Part shown: positions 1 through 7,246 of the stretch, in pieces
Layout: the number at the start of each line of letters is the position of its first letter
Numbering within the stretch: position 1 is the stretch's first letter
Origin: Prevotellamassilia timonensis
GTDB taxonomy: Bacteria; Bacteroidota; Bacteroidia; Bacteroidales; Bacteroidaceae
Length of the DNA: 64,000 nucleotides
Assembly: GCF_900106785.1 (NCBI RefSeq)
Contig: NZ_LT629843.1
Coordinates: forward strand, 114,242 to 178,241
Direction: 5' to 3'
Notes under the pieces: model-generated
What the model saw: the letters and a program-made list of their open reading frames with translations, nothing else
Told to the model about the DNA's origin: nothing
Databases searched by the model: none
Position numbers and translations under genes: made by a program

Positions 1-52
1 GGCGCACCCGACAAACCCTGTGGAGTAGGCCGTGCAGATGCTAACCCAAAAC
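1..52 (+). repeat. Left terminal inverted repeat of the IS
   Basis: This stretch matches the reverse complement of 1569-1620. The first 25 bases are identical. A small difference follows (TAGGCC against GGCT), and then GTGCAGATGCTAACCCAAAA is shared. It lies just downstream of the transposase stop on the minus strand. Confidence 0.85.
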
Positions 53-1129
53 TGTTGCTAAACGATACATGAAGAATGGTATGTCTATGACTCCTTTTAC
101 TTGTGCACGAAAGCATTTGATCTTTGAGTTCAACGATTCAGCTGAAGCGTTAGTCTTACGTCCGTCAAAGTAGTTCAGGATTTCATCCTCATAGAATCTG
201 ATGGTATCGCGTACGGACTTGATTTCACGCAGAGTGCAGGAAGCCACTTTCTCATACCACCCCTTGAAATTCTGTTTGGCAGTCTCCTTTGTGAGTTTCT
301 TGTTTCTGAATATGGCTCTAAGGGAGTTGATCAGATTGTATGCTTCTTCAAGTTTTGGGTAGAGTGCGAAAAGTATCTTCGCACGCTTTTTCTGCGTTGC
401 GCTCCACTTCTCTCGGCTCATGGACAATTGCTTGCGACATCGTGTCTGTGCCTCTACAAGAGTCTCGCCATTTTCAAGCCTTTTGGGTTCAAAGCGAGTG
501 TTCAGCCTCATAGGCTTTCTTCCGCGCTTGCTCTTCTTCCAGTTCTTCCCATGCCTTTTCCTCATTCGCTCGCGGTAAGCCTTTCTCTGCGCTGCCAGAT
601 TTTCGAGGTATTTGCGAAACTCTGCCTTCTGTCTGTTCGCCTCCTTTACGGCTTTTCGTTTCAGGCGCAGGCGTATCTCTTCGCAGCCCTCTCCACCGCG
701 TTTTACGACATGGAAGCAGTCACGTATGACTGTGGCTTTAGGGAATGCCTCTCGGGCTATGACACGCATGCAATCTGAGAGATCCATCGTGATATTCTCA
801 ACCATTTCACGCTTATCTGCAGGTAGTTGCATGAGAACCTTCAGTACGTCAGCAGGATTCGTTCCCTTGACTACTGCTATGATTGCACCCTTGCGACCAT
901 GGGCATCCTTGTTGTGAACGATAGTGTACAGTTCGCCCTGGAGGGAGGTCTCGTCTATGCCTTGCTCCTTACCTACGTTTTGCGGAATAAGAATCCACTT
1001 GGATGCGTGATCCTTCTGCTCCCACGTCTCGAAGTTACTCAGGGCGTCCTTGTATCTTTTGGCAAACGTGGAGCTGTTAATCATGTACGTATAACCAATC
1101 TGACGAGCGGTTATCGTCTCAGAGTCCAT
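41..1129 (-). CDS. ISAon1 family transposase (catalytic part)
   Basis: This 362-residue protein resembles the DDE domain of ISL3-type transposases, which cut and join the IS ends. Candidate catalytic residues are present: an Asp in ENITMDLSD, an Asp in VIRDCFHVVK, and a Glu in NASAESLNSKIK. A strongly basic region (GKNWKKSKRGRKP) lies between the second and third. The start ATG overlaps the end of the upstream ORF in a different frame (1119-1129), which suggests translational coupling. No frameshift or stop interrupts it, so the element may be active. The family call rests on the motif set and the two-ORF layout. Confidence 0.85.
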   Translation of the reverse strand: MDSETITARQIGYTYMINSSTFAKRYKDALSNFETWEQKDHASKWILIPQNVGKEQGIDETSLQGELYTIVHNKDAHGRKGAIIAVVKGTNPADVLKVLMQLPADKREMVENITMDLSDCMRVIAREAFPKATVIRDCFHVVKRGGEGCEEIRLRLKRKAVKEANRQKAEFRKYLENLAAQRKAYRERMRKRHGKNWKKSKRGRKPMRLNTRFEPKRLENGETLVEAQTRCRKQLSMSREKWSATQKKRAKILFALYPKLEEAYNLINSLRAIFRNKKLTKETAKQNFKGWYEKVASCTLREIKSVRDTIRFYEDEILNYFDGRKTNASAESLNSKIKCFRAQVKGVIDIPFFMYRLATVLG

Positions 1130-1520
1130 TCGCCCTCTTTAAAAAAAGCGCGAAGTCCTTCGCGTATCGAGTGCCCTTATGCTTCAGTTCAAACTCCTTG
1201 TCAAGGTCAACACTTCTTGTTGTGCCATCCGGCATTGTCCAACGCCTTCTTCGTATGTGAAGTACCGCCTTCTTGTCTCGGGCTGGATAGTCAAGTAAAC
1301 ATGATTCTTCCCCAAAACCATTGCTCACGGAATCCTTCATGTCTGGTGTGCGATTGTCGCGCTCATCCAGATAGATGTGAAGCTCTGTTGTGTAAAGAAC
1401 ATCCTTGTCCAGAGTACGCTGTGTTGCAAAGTCTGTCACCTCGAAATATTTAAGAACTCCTTCGGGGAGGAAATATGAGGCGAGGCCCTCATACATATTT
1501 TTATTGCCATTCTGATTCAT
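1119..1520 (-). CDS. ISAon1 family transposase N-terminal region protein
   Basis: This 133-residue protein is encoded just upstream of the catalytic transposase ORF and overlaps it by 11 bases. It contains the segment VLHIRRRRWTMPDGTTRSVD and a lysine-rich C-terminus, matching the small N-terminal partner found in ISAon1 elements. That partner probably supplies end recognition. The start at 1520 lies about 100 bases inside the right inverted repeat, leaving room for a promoter. A TACCTTTG sequence (a possible -7 box) is present on the minus strand near 1530. Role in binding is inferred from family layout. Confidence 0.75.
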   Translation of the reverse strand: MNQNGNKNMYEGLASYFLPEGVLKYFEVTDFATQRTLDKDVLYTTELHIYLDERDNRTPDMKDSVSNGFGEESCLLDYPARDKKAVLHIRRRRWTMPDGTTRSVDLDKEFELKHKGTRYAKDFALFLKRANGL

Positions 1521-1568
1521 AGTGCAAAGGTACTACTTTTGGGCAATCATGTATCGTTTGGCAACTCA

Positions 1569-1620
1569 GTTTTTGGGTTAGCATCTGCACAGCCCTCCAC
1601 AGGGTTTGTCGGGTGCGCCC
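1569..1620 (-). repeat. Right terminal inverted repeat of the IS
   Basis: This is the partner of bases 1-52 and ends in CGGGTGCGCC. The sequence after 1620 (ACTATATCC) has no counterpart visible on the left because the window starts at the IS edge, so a target-site duplication cannot be tested here. Confidence 0.85.
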
Positions 1621-1660
1621 ACTATATCCTAACTTCATTACTTTTCTGCGCCATCACATT

Positions 1661-1998
1661 GCACCTCAGCAGAGCAAAGTGAAAAAATCATGTTTTTCAC
1701 TTTGTTCTGCATTCGGTTTGCACTAACTTTTCTTCCGTCAAGTTAGGCTGCGGTTCGGAATTGAAAATGAAAGTTTTGAAACTTTCATTTTGCACTTCGC
1801 TCACCTTGCACTAACTTTTGCTTTGCTCAAGTTAGGCTGCACCTCAGCAGAGCAAAGTGAAAAAATCATGTTTTTCACTTTGTTCTGCATTCGGTTTGCA
1901 CTAACTCTTCATTCGTCAAGTTAGGCTGCGGTTCGGAATTGAAAATGAAAGTTTTGAAACTTTCATTTTGCACTTCGCTCACCTTGCACTAACTTTGC
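1661..1998. repeat. Tandem 178-bp intergenic repeat with hairpins
   Basis: Two head-to-tail units start at 1661 and 1839 with GCACCTCAGCAGAGCAAAGT; the second runs into the leuS leader. Each unit holds two strong stem-loops. One pairs AAAGTGAAAAA with TTTTTCACTTT around TCATG. The other pairs AAAATGAAAGTTT with AAACTTTCATTTT. Each unit also repeats TTGCACTAACTT. Units differ by only a few bases. No coding potential is seen in 1521-2023 apart from this repeat and the leuS promoter. Confidence 0.85.
1967..1997 (+). promoter_or_regulatory. Probable leuS promoter (Bacteroidetes type)
   Basis: A TTTG at 1967-1970 is followed after exactly 19 bases by TAACTTTG at 1990-1997, matching the Bacteroidetes consensus TTTG-N19-TAnnTTTG. 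The leuS start lies 26 bases downstream. The promoter sits in the second unit of the 178-bp repeat, and the first unit carries a near copy (TAACTTTTG). Confidence 0.65.
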
Positions 1999-2023
1999 AT
2001 CAATAATACTACAAAGAATAAAG

Positions 2024-4864
2024 ATGGAATATAATTTCAGAGACATTGAACAGAAGTGGCAGAAGACTTGGGCCGCTGAAAAGACATATCATGTGGAGAT
2101 AGATGAGCAAAAAAATAAGTTTTATGTGCTCAATATGTTTCCCTATCCTTCAGGCGCCGGCCTTCACGTAGGTCACCCTCTGGGTTACATCGCATCAGAC
2201 ATTTATGCACGCTATAAGCGCCAATGTGGCTACAATGTGCTTAACCCCATGGGGTATGATGCCTATGGTCTGCCTGCTGAACAATATGCCATTCAAACAG
2301 GACAACACCCGGCTGTAACAACCGAGACAAACATCAAACGCTATCGCGAACAGCTGGACAAAATAGGTTTCTCGTTTGACTGGGACCGCGAGGTGCGTAC
2401 CTGTGACCCTAAATACTACCACTGGACACAGTGGGCCTTTGAGCAGATGTTTAACCACTTCTACTGCAAAAAGTGCGAAAAGGCACAGCCTATAAGCAAA
2501 CTTATCAAGAAGTTTGAAACTGAGGGCAGCGCCTGCACCGCACACCTGGCACAGAGCGAGGAACTGCACTTTACTGCCGACGAATGGAAGCAGATGAGCG
2601 AGGTGGAGAAGCAACAGGTGCTGATGAACTACCGCATTGCTTATCTCGGCGAAACAATGGTGAACTGGTGTCCGAAACTCGGCACCGTGCTGGCCAACGA
2701 CGAGGTGGTGGACGGCGTGAGCGAACGCGGCGGCTACCCTGTGGTGCAGAAGAAAATGAAGCAGTGGTGCCTGCGTGTGTCGGCATACGCACAGCGCCTG
2801 CTCGATGGCCTTGATAAAATAGACTGGACAGACTCGCTCAAGGAGACACAACGCAACTGGATTGGTCGTAGCGAGGGTACCGAAATGCAATTCTCGGTGA
2901 AGGACAGCGATGTGAAGTTCACGATCTTTACCACACGTGCCGACACTATTTTTGGCGTAACCTTCATGGTGCTGGCTCCTGAGAGCGAACTCGTGCAGCA
3001 ACTCACCACCGAAGCGCAAAAGGCTGAGGTGAATGCCTATCTTGATGCTACCAAAAAGCGTACAGAGCGTGAGCGCATTGCCGACCGCCGTGTGACGGGT
3101 GTGTTTACGGGCGCTTATGCCATCAACCCCTTTACGGGCGACGAAATACCTGTGTGGGTGAGCGACTATGTGCTGGCTGGCTATGGCACAGGTGCCATTA
3201 TGGCCGTGCCTGCCCATGACTCGCGCGACTATGCCTTTGCACGCCACTTTGATTTGCCCATCGTACCGCTTATTGAGGGTGCCGATGTGAGCGAAGAGAG
3301 CTTTGACGCCAAGGAAGGCACCGTGATGAACTCGCCTGCCGATGGCAAGCAAACGCTTAATGGCTTCACACTCAATGGTTTGAGCGTGAAGGAGGCTATT
3401 GCTGCCACTAAGAAGTTTGTAACCGAAAATAACTTGGGTCGCGTTAAGGTGAACTTCCGTTTGCGCGACGCCATCTTCTCGCGTCAGCGCTATTGGGGCG
3501 AACCATTCCCCGTATATTATAAGGATGGTATGCCGCAGATGGTGCCCGAGGCGTGTCTGCCGCTCGAATTGCCCGAGGTAACCAAATTCTTACCTACCGA
3601 AACTGGTGAACCGCCCCTTGGCAACGCCACCCGTTGGGCTTGGGACACTGAGGCCAACTGTGTGACCGACAACAGCCGCATTGACAATAAGACGGTGTTC
3701 CCCCTCGAACTCTCTACCATGCCAGGCTTTGCCGGTTCGTCGGCTTACTACCTGCGCTATATGGACCCCGCCAACGATACGGCACTCGTGGGCAAGCAGG
3801 CTGATGAATATTGGCAGAATGTGGACCTGTATATCGGTGGTTCGGAACACGCTACGGGACACTTGATTTACAGCCGTTTCTGGGACAAGTTCCTCTTCGA
3901 CCTTGGTGTGTCGTGCAAGGACGAGCCATTCCAAAAGCTTGTTAACCAGGGCATGATACAGGGCCGCTCCAACTTTGTGTACCGCATAAAGGACACCAAC
4001 ACCTTTGTAAGCCTTGGACTGAAGGACCAGTACGACACCACGCCAATACACGTGGACGTGAACATTGTGCACAACGATGTGCTCGATGTGGAAGCCTTCA
4101 AGCAGTGGCGTCCCGAATATGCCACAGCAGAGTTTGTGCTCGAAGATGGCAAATATGTGTGCGGTTGGGCTATTGAAAAGATGTCGAAGTCGATGTACAA
4201 TGTGGTCAACCCCGACATGATTGTAGAGAAGTATGGTGCCGACACCCTGCGTCTTTACGAAATGTTCCTTGGCCCCATCAACCAAAGCAAGCCTTGGGAC
4301 TCAAACGGCATTGACGGCTGTTTCCGTTTCTTGCGCAAGACTTGGAACCTCTTCTATCCCAAGAATGGCGAATGGGCGGTGACCGATGCCGAACCTACCA
4401 AGGAGAATCTGAAAACACTGCACAAACTCATCAAAAAGGTGAGCGAGGACATTGAGGTGTTCTCATACAACACGTCTATCCCCGCCTTTATGATAGCCGT
4501 GGGCGAACTGGCCCAGCAAAAGTGCACCAGCCGTGCCGTGCTCGAGCAGGTGGTGGCACTCCTTGCCCCGTTTGCCCCCCACATTGCTGAGGAACTGTGG
4601 CACACCCTTGGCCACACCACCACGGTGTGCGATGCCGAGTGGCCCAAGTATGACGAGCAGTATTTGAAGGAGGACACTCAAACCCTCTCTATCTCATTCA
4701 ATGGCAAGACACGCTTCACGCTCGACTTCCCTGCCGACGCCACCAAAGAGGCCATTCAAGAGGCAGCCCTGACATCAGAGCAGGCTCAAAAGCACCTCGA
4801 AGGCAAACAAGTGGTGAAGGTGATTGTGGTGCCCGGTCGCATTGTAAACATTGTAGTGAAGTAA
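2024..4864 (+). CDS. leuS: Leucyl-tRNA synthetase
   Basis: This 946-residue cytoplasmic class I enzyme charges tRNA-Leu with leucine using ATP. The HIGH-type signature is HVGH at residues 48-51 within [15 protein letters not shown]. The KMSKS loop is at 719-723 ([13 protein letters not shown]). The CP1 editing domain, which hydrolyses mischarged tRNA, is recognisable from [18 protein letters not shown] near residues 387-404. Length and domain order are normal for bacterial LeuRS. The start ATG follows a good promoter by 26 bases, and the protein begins [13 protein letters not shown] as in homologues. It is probably monocistronic, with a GC-rich hairpin downstream. The minus strand across it carries long shadow frames caused by codon bias. 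Confidence 0.98.
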   Translation: MEYNFRDIEQKWQKTWAAEKTYHVEIDEQKNKFYVLNMFPYPSGAGLHVGHPLGYIASDIYARYKRQCGYNVLNPMGYDAYGLPAEQYAIQTGQHPAVTTETNIKRYREQLDKIGFSFDWDREVRTCDPKYYHWTQWAFEQMFNHFYCKKCEKAQPISKLIKKFETEGSACTAHLAQSEELHFTADEWKQMSEVEKQQVLMNYRIAYLGETMVNWCPKLGTVLANDEVVDGVSERGGYPVVQKKMKQWCLRVSAYAQRLLDGLDKIDWTDSLKETQRNWIGRSEGTEMQFSVKDSDVKFTIFTTRADTIFGVTFMVLAPESELVQQLTTEAQKAEVNAYLDATKKRTERERIADRRVTGVFTGAYAINPFTGDEIPVWVSDYVLAGYGTGAIMAVPAHDSRDYAFARHFDLPIVPLIEGADVSEESFDAKEGTVMNSPADGKQTLNGFTLNGLSVKEAIAATKKFVTENNLGRVKVNFRLRDAIFSRQRYWGEPFPVYYKDGMPQMVPEACLPLELPEVTKFLPTETGEPPLGNATRWAWDTEANCVTDNSRIDNKTVFPLELSTMPGFAGSSAYYLRYMDPANDTALVGKQADEYWQNVDLYIGGSEHATGHLIYSRFWDKFLFDLGVSCKDEPFQKLVNQGMIQGRSNFVYRIKDTNTFVSLGLKDQYDTTPIHVDVNIVHNDVLDVEAFKQWRPEYATAEFVLEDGKYVCGWAIEKMSKSMYNVVNPDMIVEKYGADTLRLYEMFLGPINQSKPWDSNGIDGCFRFLRKTWNLFYPKNGEWAVTDAEPTKENLKTLHKLIKKVSEDIEVFSYNTSIPAFMIAVGELAQQKCTSRAVLEQVVALLAPFAPHIAEELWHTLGHTTTVCDAEWPKYDEQYLKEDTQTLSISFNGKTRFTLDFPADATKEAIQEAALTSEQAQKHLEGKQVVKVIVVPGRIVNIVVK

Positions 4865-4874
4865 CACCCTCAAC

Positions 4875-4906
4875 TCATGCGCCGGCGGCATGCTGCCGGC
4901 GCATGA
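4875..4906. terminator. GC-rich hairpin after leuS
   Basis: TCATGCGCCGGC pairs perfectly with GCCGGCGCATGA around an 8-base loop, 10 bases after the leuS stop. There is no T-run, so it could be a terminator of the kind seen in Bacteroidetes or simply a palindromic repeat. Confidence 0.5.
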
Positions 4907-4907
4907 T

Positions 4908-5090
4908 AAGTAGGTATTCAAAATTAGTTTATATAATCATGTTCAGAATTAGTCGATATGCCTTGGCGCACTCTTTCGCCCATAAACATAGGTTTCATCG
5001 GTCACGTAGCCCGCTACGCTCCCTCTTCAACCTATGTTTCTGAACGAAATACTGCACCAATTCATATCAACTAATTTTGAACACCTACTT
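4908..5090. repeat. Foldback (palindromic) intergenic element, copy 1
   Basis: The ends are inverted copies. AAGTAGGTATTCAAAATTAG at the left matches the reverse complement of the right end with one mismatch. Inner segments also pair: ATTAGTCGATATG with CATATCAACTAAT, AACATAGGTTTCATCGG with a CCTATGTTT arm, and a CGTAGC-CCGCTACG core. A related element lies before trkA (12153-12268). The annotated ATG of the next gene and a TAATTTTG box at 5072-5079 both lie in its right arm. Confidence 0.75.
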
Positions 5091-6065
5091 AAAATACCTT
5101 TTACAACATTGGTTACCAAATTCAAAACGACGATTGCGCAGGACATTCGCGACTACGTAATCATCACCATTGGCTTGATAATGTATGCCATGGGGTTCAC
5201 TTGTTTCCAACTGCCTTACGAAATTACCACAGGTGGTTTGGCCGGTGCGGCAGCAGTGATATTCTATGCCACGGAGTTCCCCGTGCAATACACCTTTTTT
5301 GCTGTCAATATCCTGTTGTTGTGCGTGGCCGTCAAGGTGTTGGGTTGGCGTTTTTGCCTTAAAACCATCTACGCTGTGTTCATGCTCACCTTCTTGTTGG
5401 GCATTGTGCAAGAAATCATGATTCATCTTGGTCAGACGCACCCCGACATGTTTCCCGACATCAACCCGCGCAGCCATCTGCCACAGGTAGTGCAAGGCAA
5501 TGCCTTCATGTCGTGCATATTGGGTGCAGCCATTGAGGGCGTGGGCATAGGTTTTGTATTCCTGCACAACGGCTCAACCGGCGGCACCGACATCATAGCC
5601 TCTATTATCAACAAGTACAAGGACGTGACGCTGGGACAGATGATGATGCTTTGCGACATCATTATCATCACCACTGCTTTCTTCCTGCCCGATGGCGATG
5701 TGGACAAGTTGCTCTACGGCTACTGCACGCTCATCATTGTCAACCTCATGCTCGACTATGTGGTTGACCGGGGCCGCCAGTCGGTTCAGTTCTTAATATT
5801 CTCGCGTAAATACGACGACATTGCAGCGGCCATTAGTGCCACACACCGCGGTGTGACGGTGCTCGACGGTCAGGGCTGGTATACCAAGGAAGAGCGCAAA
5901 GTGCTTGTAGTATTGGCCAAAAAACGTGAGAGTACAAATATTTTCCGCATCATTCAGAGCATAGACCCCAATGCCTTTGTTTCGCAGTCGAAGGTAATCG
6001 GCGTATTTGGCGAGGGCTTTGACCGCATCAAGGTAAAGGCCAAACCTCAGGGCGATAAGGAATAA
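5034..6065 (+). CDS. YitT family membrane protein (DUF161/DUF2179)
   Basis: This is a 343-residue inner-membrane protein. Several hydrophobic segments run from about residue 42 to 245 (IITIGLIMYAMGF, FFAVNILLLCVAV, FMLTFLLGIV, IIITTAFF), with the family signatures TTGGLAGAAAVIF and GSTGGTDIIASIINKY. A C-terminal soluble DUF2179-like domain (about 255-335) contains GVTVLDGQGWYTKEERKVL. Function in this family is not settled. The first ATG (5034) lies in a foldback repeat, and the first 25 residues look unlike the family. A TTG at 5109 (residue 26), about 30 bases after a TAATTTTG box, is a plausible true start. The next gene starts 6 bases after the stop, so the three form an operon. Confidence 0.88.
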   Translation: MFLNEILHQFISTNFEHLLKIPFTTLVTKFKTTIAQDIRDYVIITIGLIMYAMGFTCFQLPYEITTGGLAGAAAVIFYATEFPVQYTFFAVNILLLCVAVKVLGWRFCLKTIYAVFMLTFLLGIVQEIMIHLGQTHPDMFPDINPRSHLPQVVQGNAFMSCILGAAIEGVGIGFVFLHNGSTGGTDIIASIINKYKDVTLGQMMMLCDIIIITTAFFLPDGDVDKLLYGYCTLIIVNLMLDYVVDRGRQSVQFLIFSRKYDDIAAAISATHRGVTVLDGQGWYTKEERKVLVVLAKKRESTNIFRIIQSIDPNAFVSQSKVIGVFGEGFDRIKVKAKPQGDKE

Positions 6066-6071
6066 GGGAGC

Positions 6072-6323
6072 ATGGGAAATTTTGCAAACAACCAGAGAGA
6101 ACAACAGAAAAGGGAGGAACGTGAGAGTACTGCGCGAGAAGTTCTGGGTAAAACCCTTCACGATTTGGGCAAGACCAGTTTTGCCGTCATGGTGGTTGGA
6201 AATATGATGGTGTTGTTTGGTGCAGAAGGTGCATCGTTAAAGCAGTATGCTGCTTCGGTGTTGGGCGTCATTCTAACATTTTGGTTCATCTATTTAGGAA
6301 ATAAAATCATAAAGCACAAATGA
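6072..6323 (+). CDS. Small membrane protein, function unknown
   Basis: This 83-residue protein has a charged N-terminal third rich in Arg, Glu and Gln (NNQREQQKREERES). Two hydrophobic helices follow, at about 36-50 (SFAVMVVGNMMVLFG) and 60-78 (ASVLGVILTFWFIYLG), with a basic end KIIKHK. It resembles small two-helix membrane proteins common in Bacteroidales (possibly DUF6722), but I cannot name a function. It begins 6 bases after the YitT gene stop behind a GGGAG ribosome-binding-like sequence. It overlaps the next 34-codon ORF at ATGA, so all three are probably translated from one message. Confidence 0.75.
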   Translation: MGNFANNQREQQKREERESTAREVLGKTLHDLGKTSFAVMVVGNMMVLFGAEGASLKQYAASVLGVILTFWFIYLGNKIIKHK

Positions 6324-6424
6324 ACGGTTTGATTATATCTTTCGCTGTCACGTTAGTAGCCTTGGCCATCTTCACCCTGTGGCTTAATACGCGGAGTGGC
6401 AAAAAATGGCTGAAAGAGCTCTAA
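6320..6424 (+). CDS. Tiny single-helix membrane peptide (34 aa)
   Basis: This short ORF overlaps the stop of the preceding gene in an ATGA arrangement. The peptide starts MNGLIISFAVTLVALAIFTL, one membrane-spanning helix, and ends in a basic tail with RSGKKWLKEL. Hydrophobic helix plus positively charged cytoplasmic end, together with translational coupling, suggest a real small membrane protein that may partner the 83-residue one. No homologue is recognised, and a chance ORF is not excluded. Confidence 0.55.
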   Translation: MNGLIISFAVTLVALAIFTLWLNTRSGKKWLKEL

Positions 6425-6526
6425 TGCCGACAGGTTGACAGTTTGGCTATGCCTTGAAAGTAGACAAAATAAGAACGAGGCAGCATCATGTATGGCTGTC
6501 TGCTTAATATCGTAATATCGCACATC

Positions 6527-7117
6527 ATGCAACAACAAACAGCCTCGTTGGTGTTTGCCACCAACAATGCGCATAAATTGTCTGAGATACGTGCCATCTT
6601 TGGCGACAAGCTCAACATACTGTCGCTGGCAGACATCAACTGCCACGACGACATACCCGAAACAGCCGACACGCTTGAGGGCAATGCCCTTATCAAGGCG
6701 CGTTGGGTGAAGGAACGTTATGGCTACGACTGCTTTGCCGATGACACTGGGCTGGAAGTGACGGCTCTGGGCGGTGCACCAGGTGTGCACACGGCACGTT
6801 ATGCCTATCCCGACCGCCACGACCCCGAGGCTAACACTGCCAAACTGCTGGCAGCCTTGTCAAATGCCGACGACCGCACGGCACAGTTCCGCACAGCCAT
6901 AGCTTTGATACAGAATGGCGAGGAGCACGTGTTCGAGGGCGTGGTACGTGGCGAAATAGCTACCGAAAAGCGCGGTACCGAAGGTTTTGGCTACGACCCC
7001 GTGTTCATGCCAGAGGGCATGGGTAAAACCTTTGCCGAACTGGGCGTGGAGGTGAAAAACCGCATATCACACCGTGCGCGCGCCGTGGCCAAACTTGTTG
7101 ACTTTTTGAATCGTTAA
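6527..7117 (+). CDS. rdgB: RdgB/HAM1 non-canonical purine NTP pyrophosphatase
   Basis: This 196-residue cytoplasmic enzyme hydrolyses dITP, XTP and related deaminated purine nucleotides to monophosphates, keeping them out of DNA. Family signatures are [12 protein letters not shown] near the N-terminus, [24 protein letters not shown] in the middle, and [14 protein letters not shown] with RISHRARA near the end. An ATG at 6488 is in frame, but the extra 13 residues do not look like the family. The ATG at 6527 ([14 protein letters not shown]) is preferred. It stands alone, about 100 bases after the small membrane operon, and is followed by a long stem-loop with a T-run. Confidence 0.95.
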   Translation: MQQQTASLVFATNNAHKLSEIRAIFGDKLNILSLADINCHDDIPETADTLEGNALIKARWVKERYGYDCFADDTGLEVTALGGAPGVHTARYAYPDRHDPEANTAKLLAALSNADDRTAQFRTAIALIQNGEEHVFEGVVRGEIATEKRGTEGFGYDPVFMPEGMGKTFAELGVEVKNRISHRARAVAKLVDFLNR

Positions 7118-7121
7118 ATAG

Positions 7122-7224
7122 CAGAGAGAAAGTTGAGGAGAGCGACAAGCACCCTGTGTTTCAGTCTGATGGACTGAGAGCGCTTGGTGTGGTTTTCTCT
7201 CGGGCTTTCTCTCTGACTTTTTTT
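7122..7224 (+). terminator. Long stem-loop terminator after rdgB
   Basis: CAGAGAGAAAG (7122-7132) pairs with CTTTCTCTCTG (7205-7215). Further pairing continues inside (AGGAGAG with CTCTC, CAGTC with GACTG), and ACTTTTTTT follows. The shape is that of an intrinsic terminator with an unusually long stem of about 40 bases per side. Confidence 0.7.
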
Positions 7225-7246
7225 GCAATACAGACTATTAAGTTAT

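Larger units (their letters stand above)
1..1620 (-). mobile_element. ISAon1/ISL3-type insertion sequence, complete
   Basis: Both ends carry the same long imperfect inverted repeat. The left end reads GGCGCACCCGACAAACCCTG and the reverse complement of 1601-1620 reads the same; similarity continues for about 50 bases with a few mismatches and indels. Inside are two minus-strand ORFs overlapping by 11 bases, the N-terminal and catalytic parts of an ISAon1-type transposase. This is the usual arrangement for these Bacteroidetes elements, and both ORFs look intact. The left terminus falls on base 1, so the left flank and any target duplication cannot be seen. The window may start at a contig edge caused by this repeated element. 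Confidence 0.85.

Noticed and set aside
428-1453. Plus-strand ORFs opposite the IS transposase genes
   Set aside because: They mirror the transposase frames and have Leu/Cys-rich non-protein-like sequence.
2195-3352. 385-codon minus-strand ORF opposite leuS
   Set aside because: It lies wholly within leuS; composition (His, Val and Ala rich) is that of a codon-bias shadow and no motif is recognisable.
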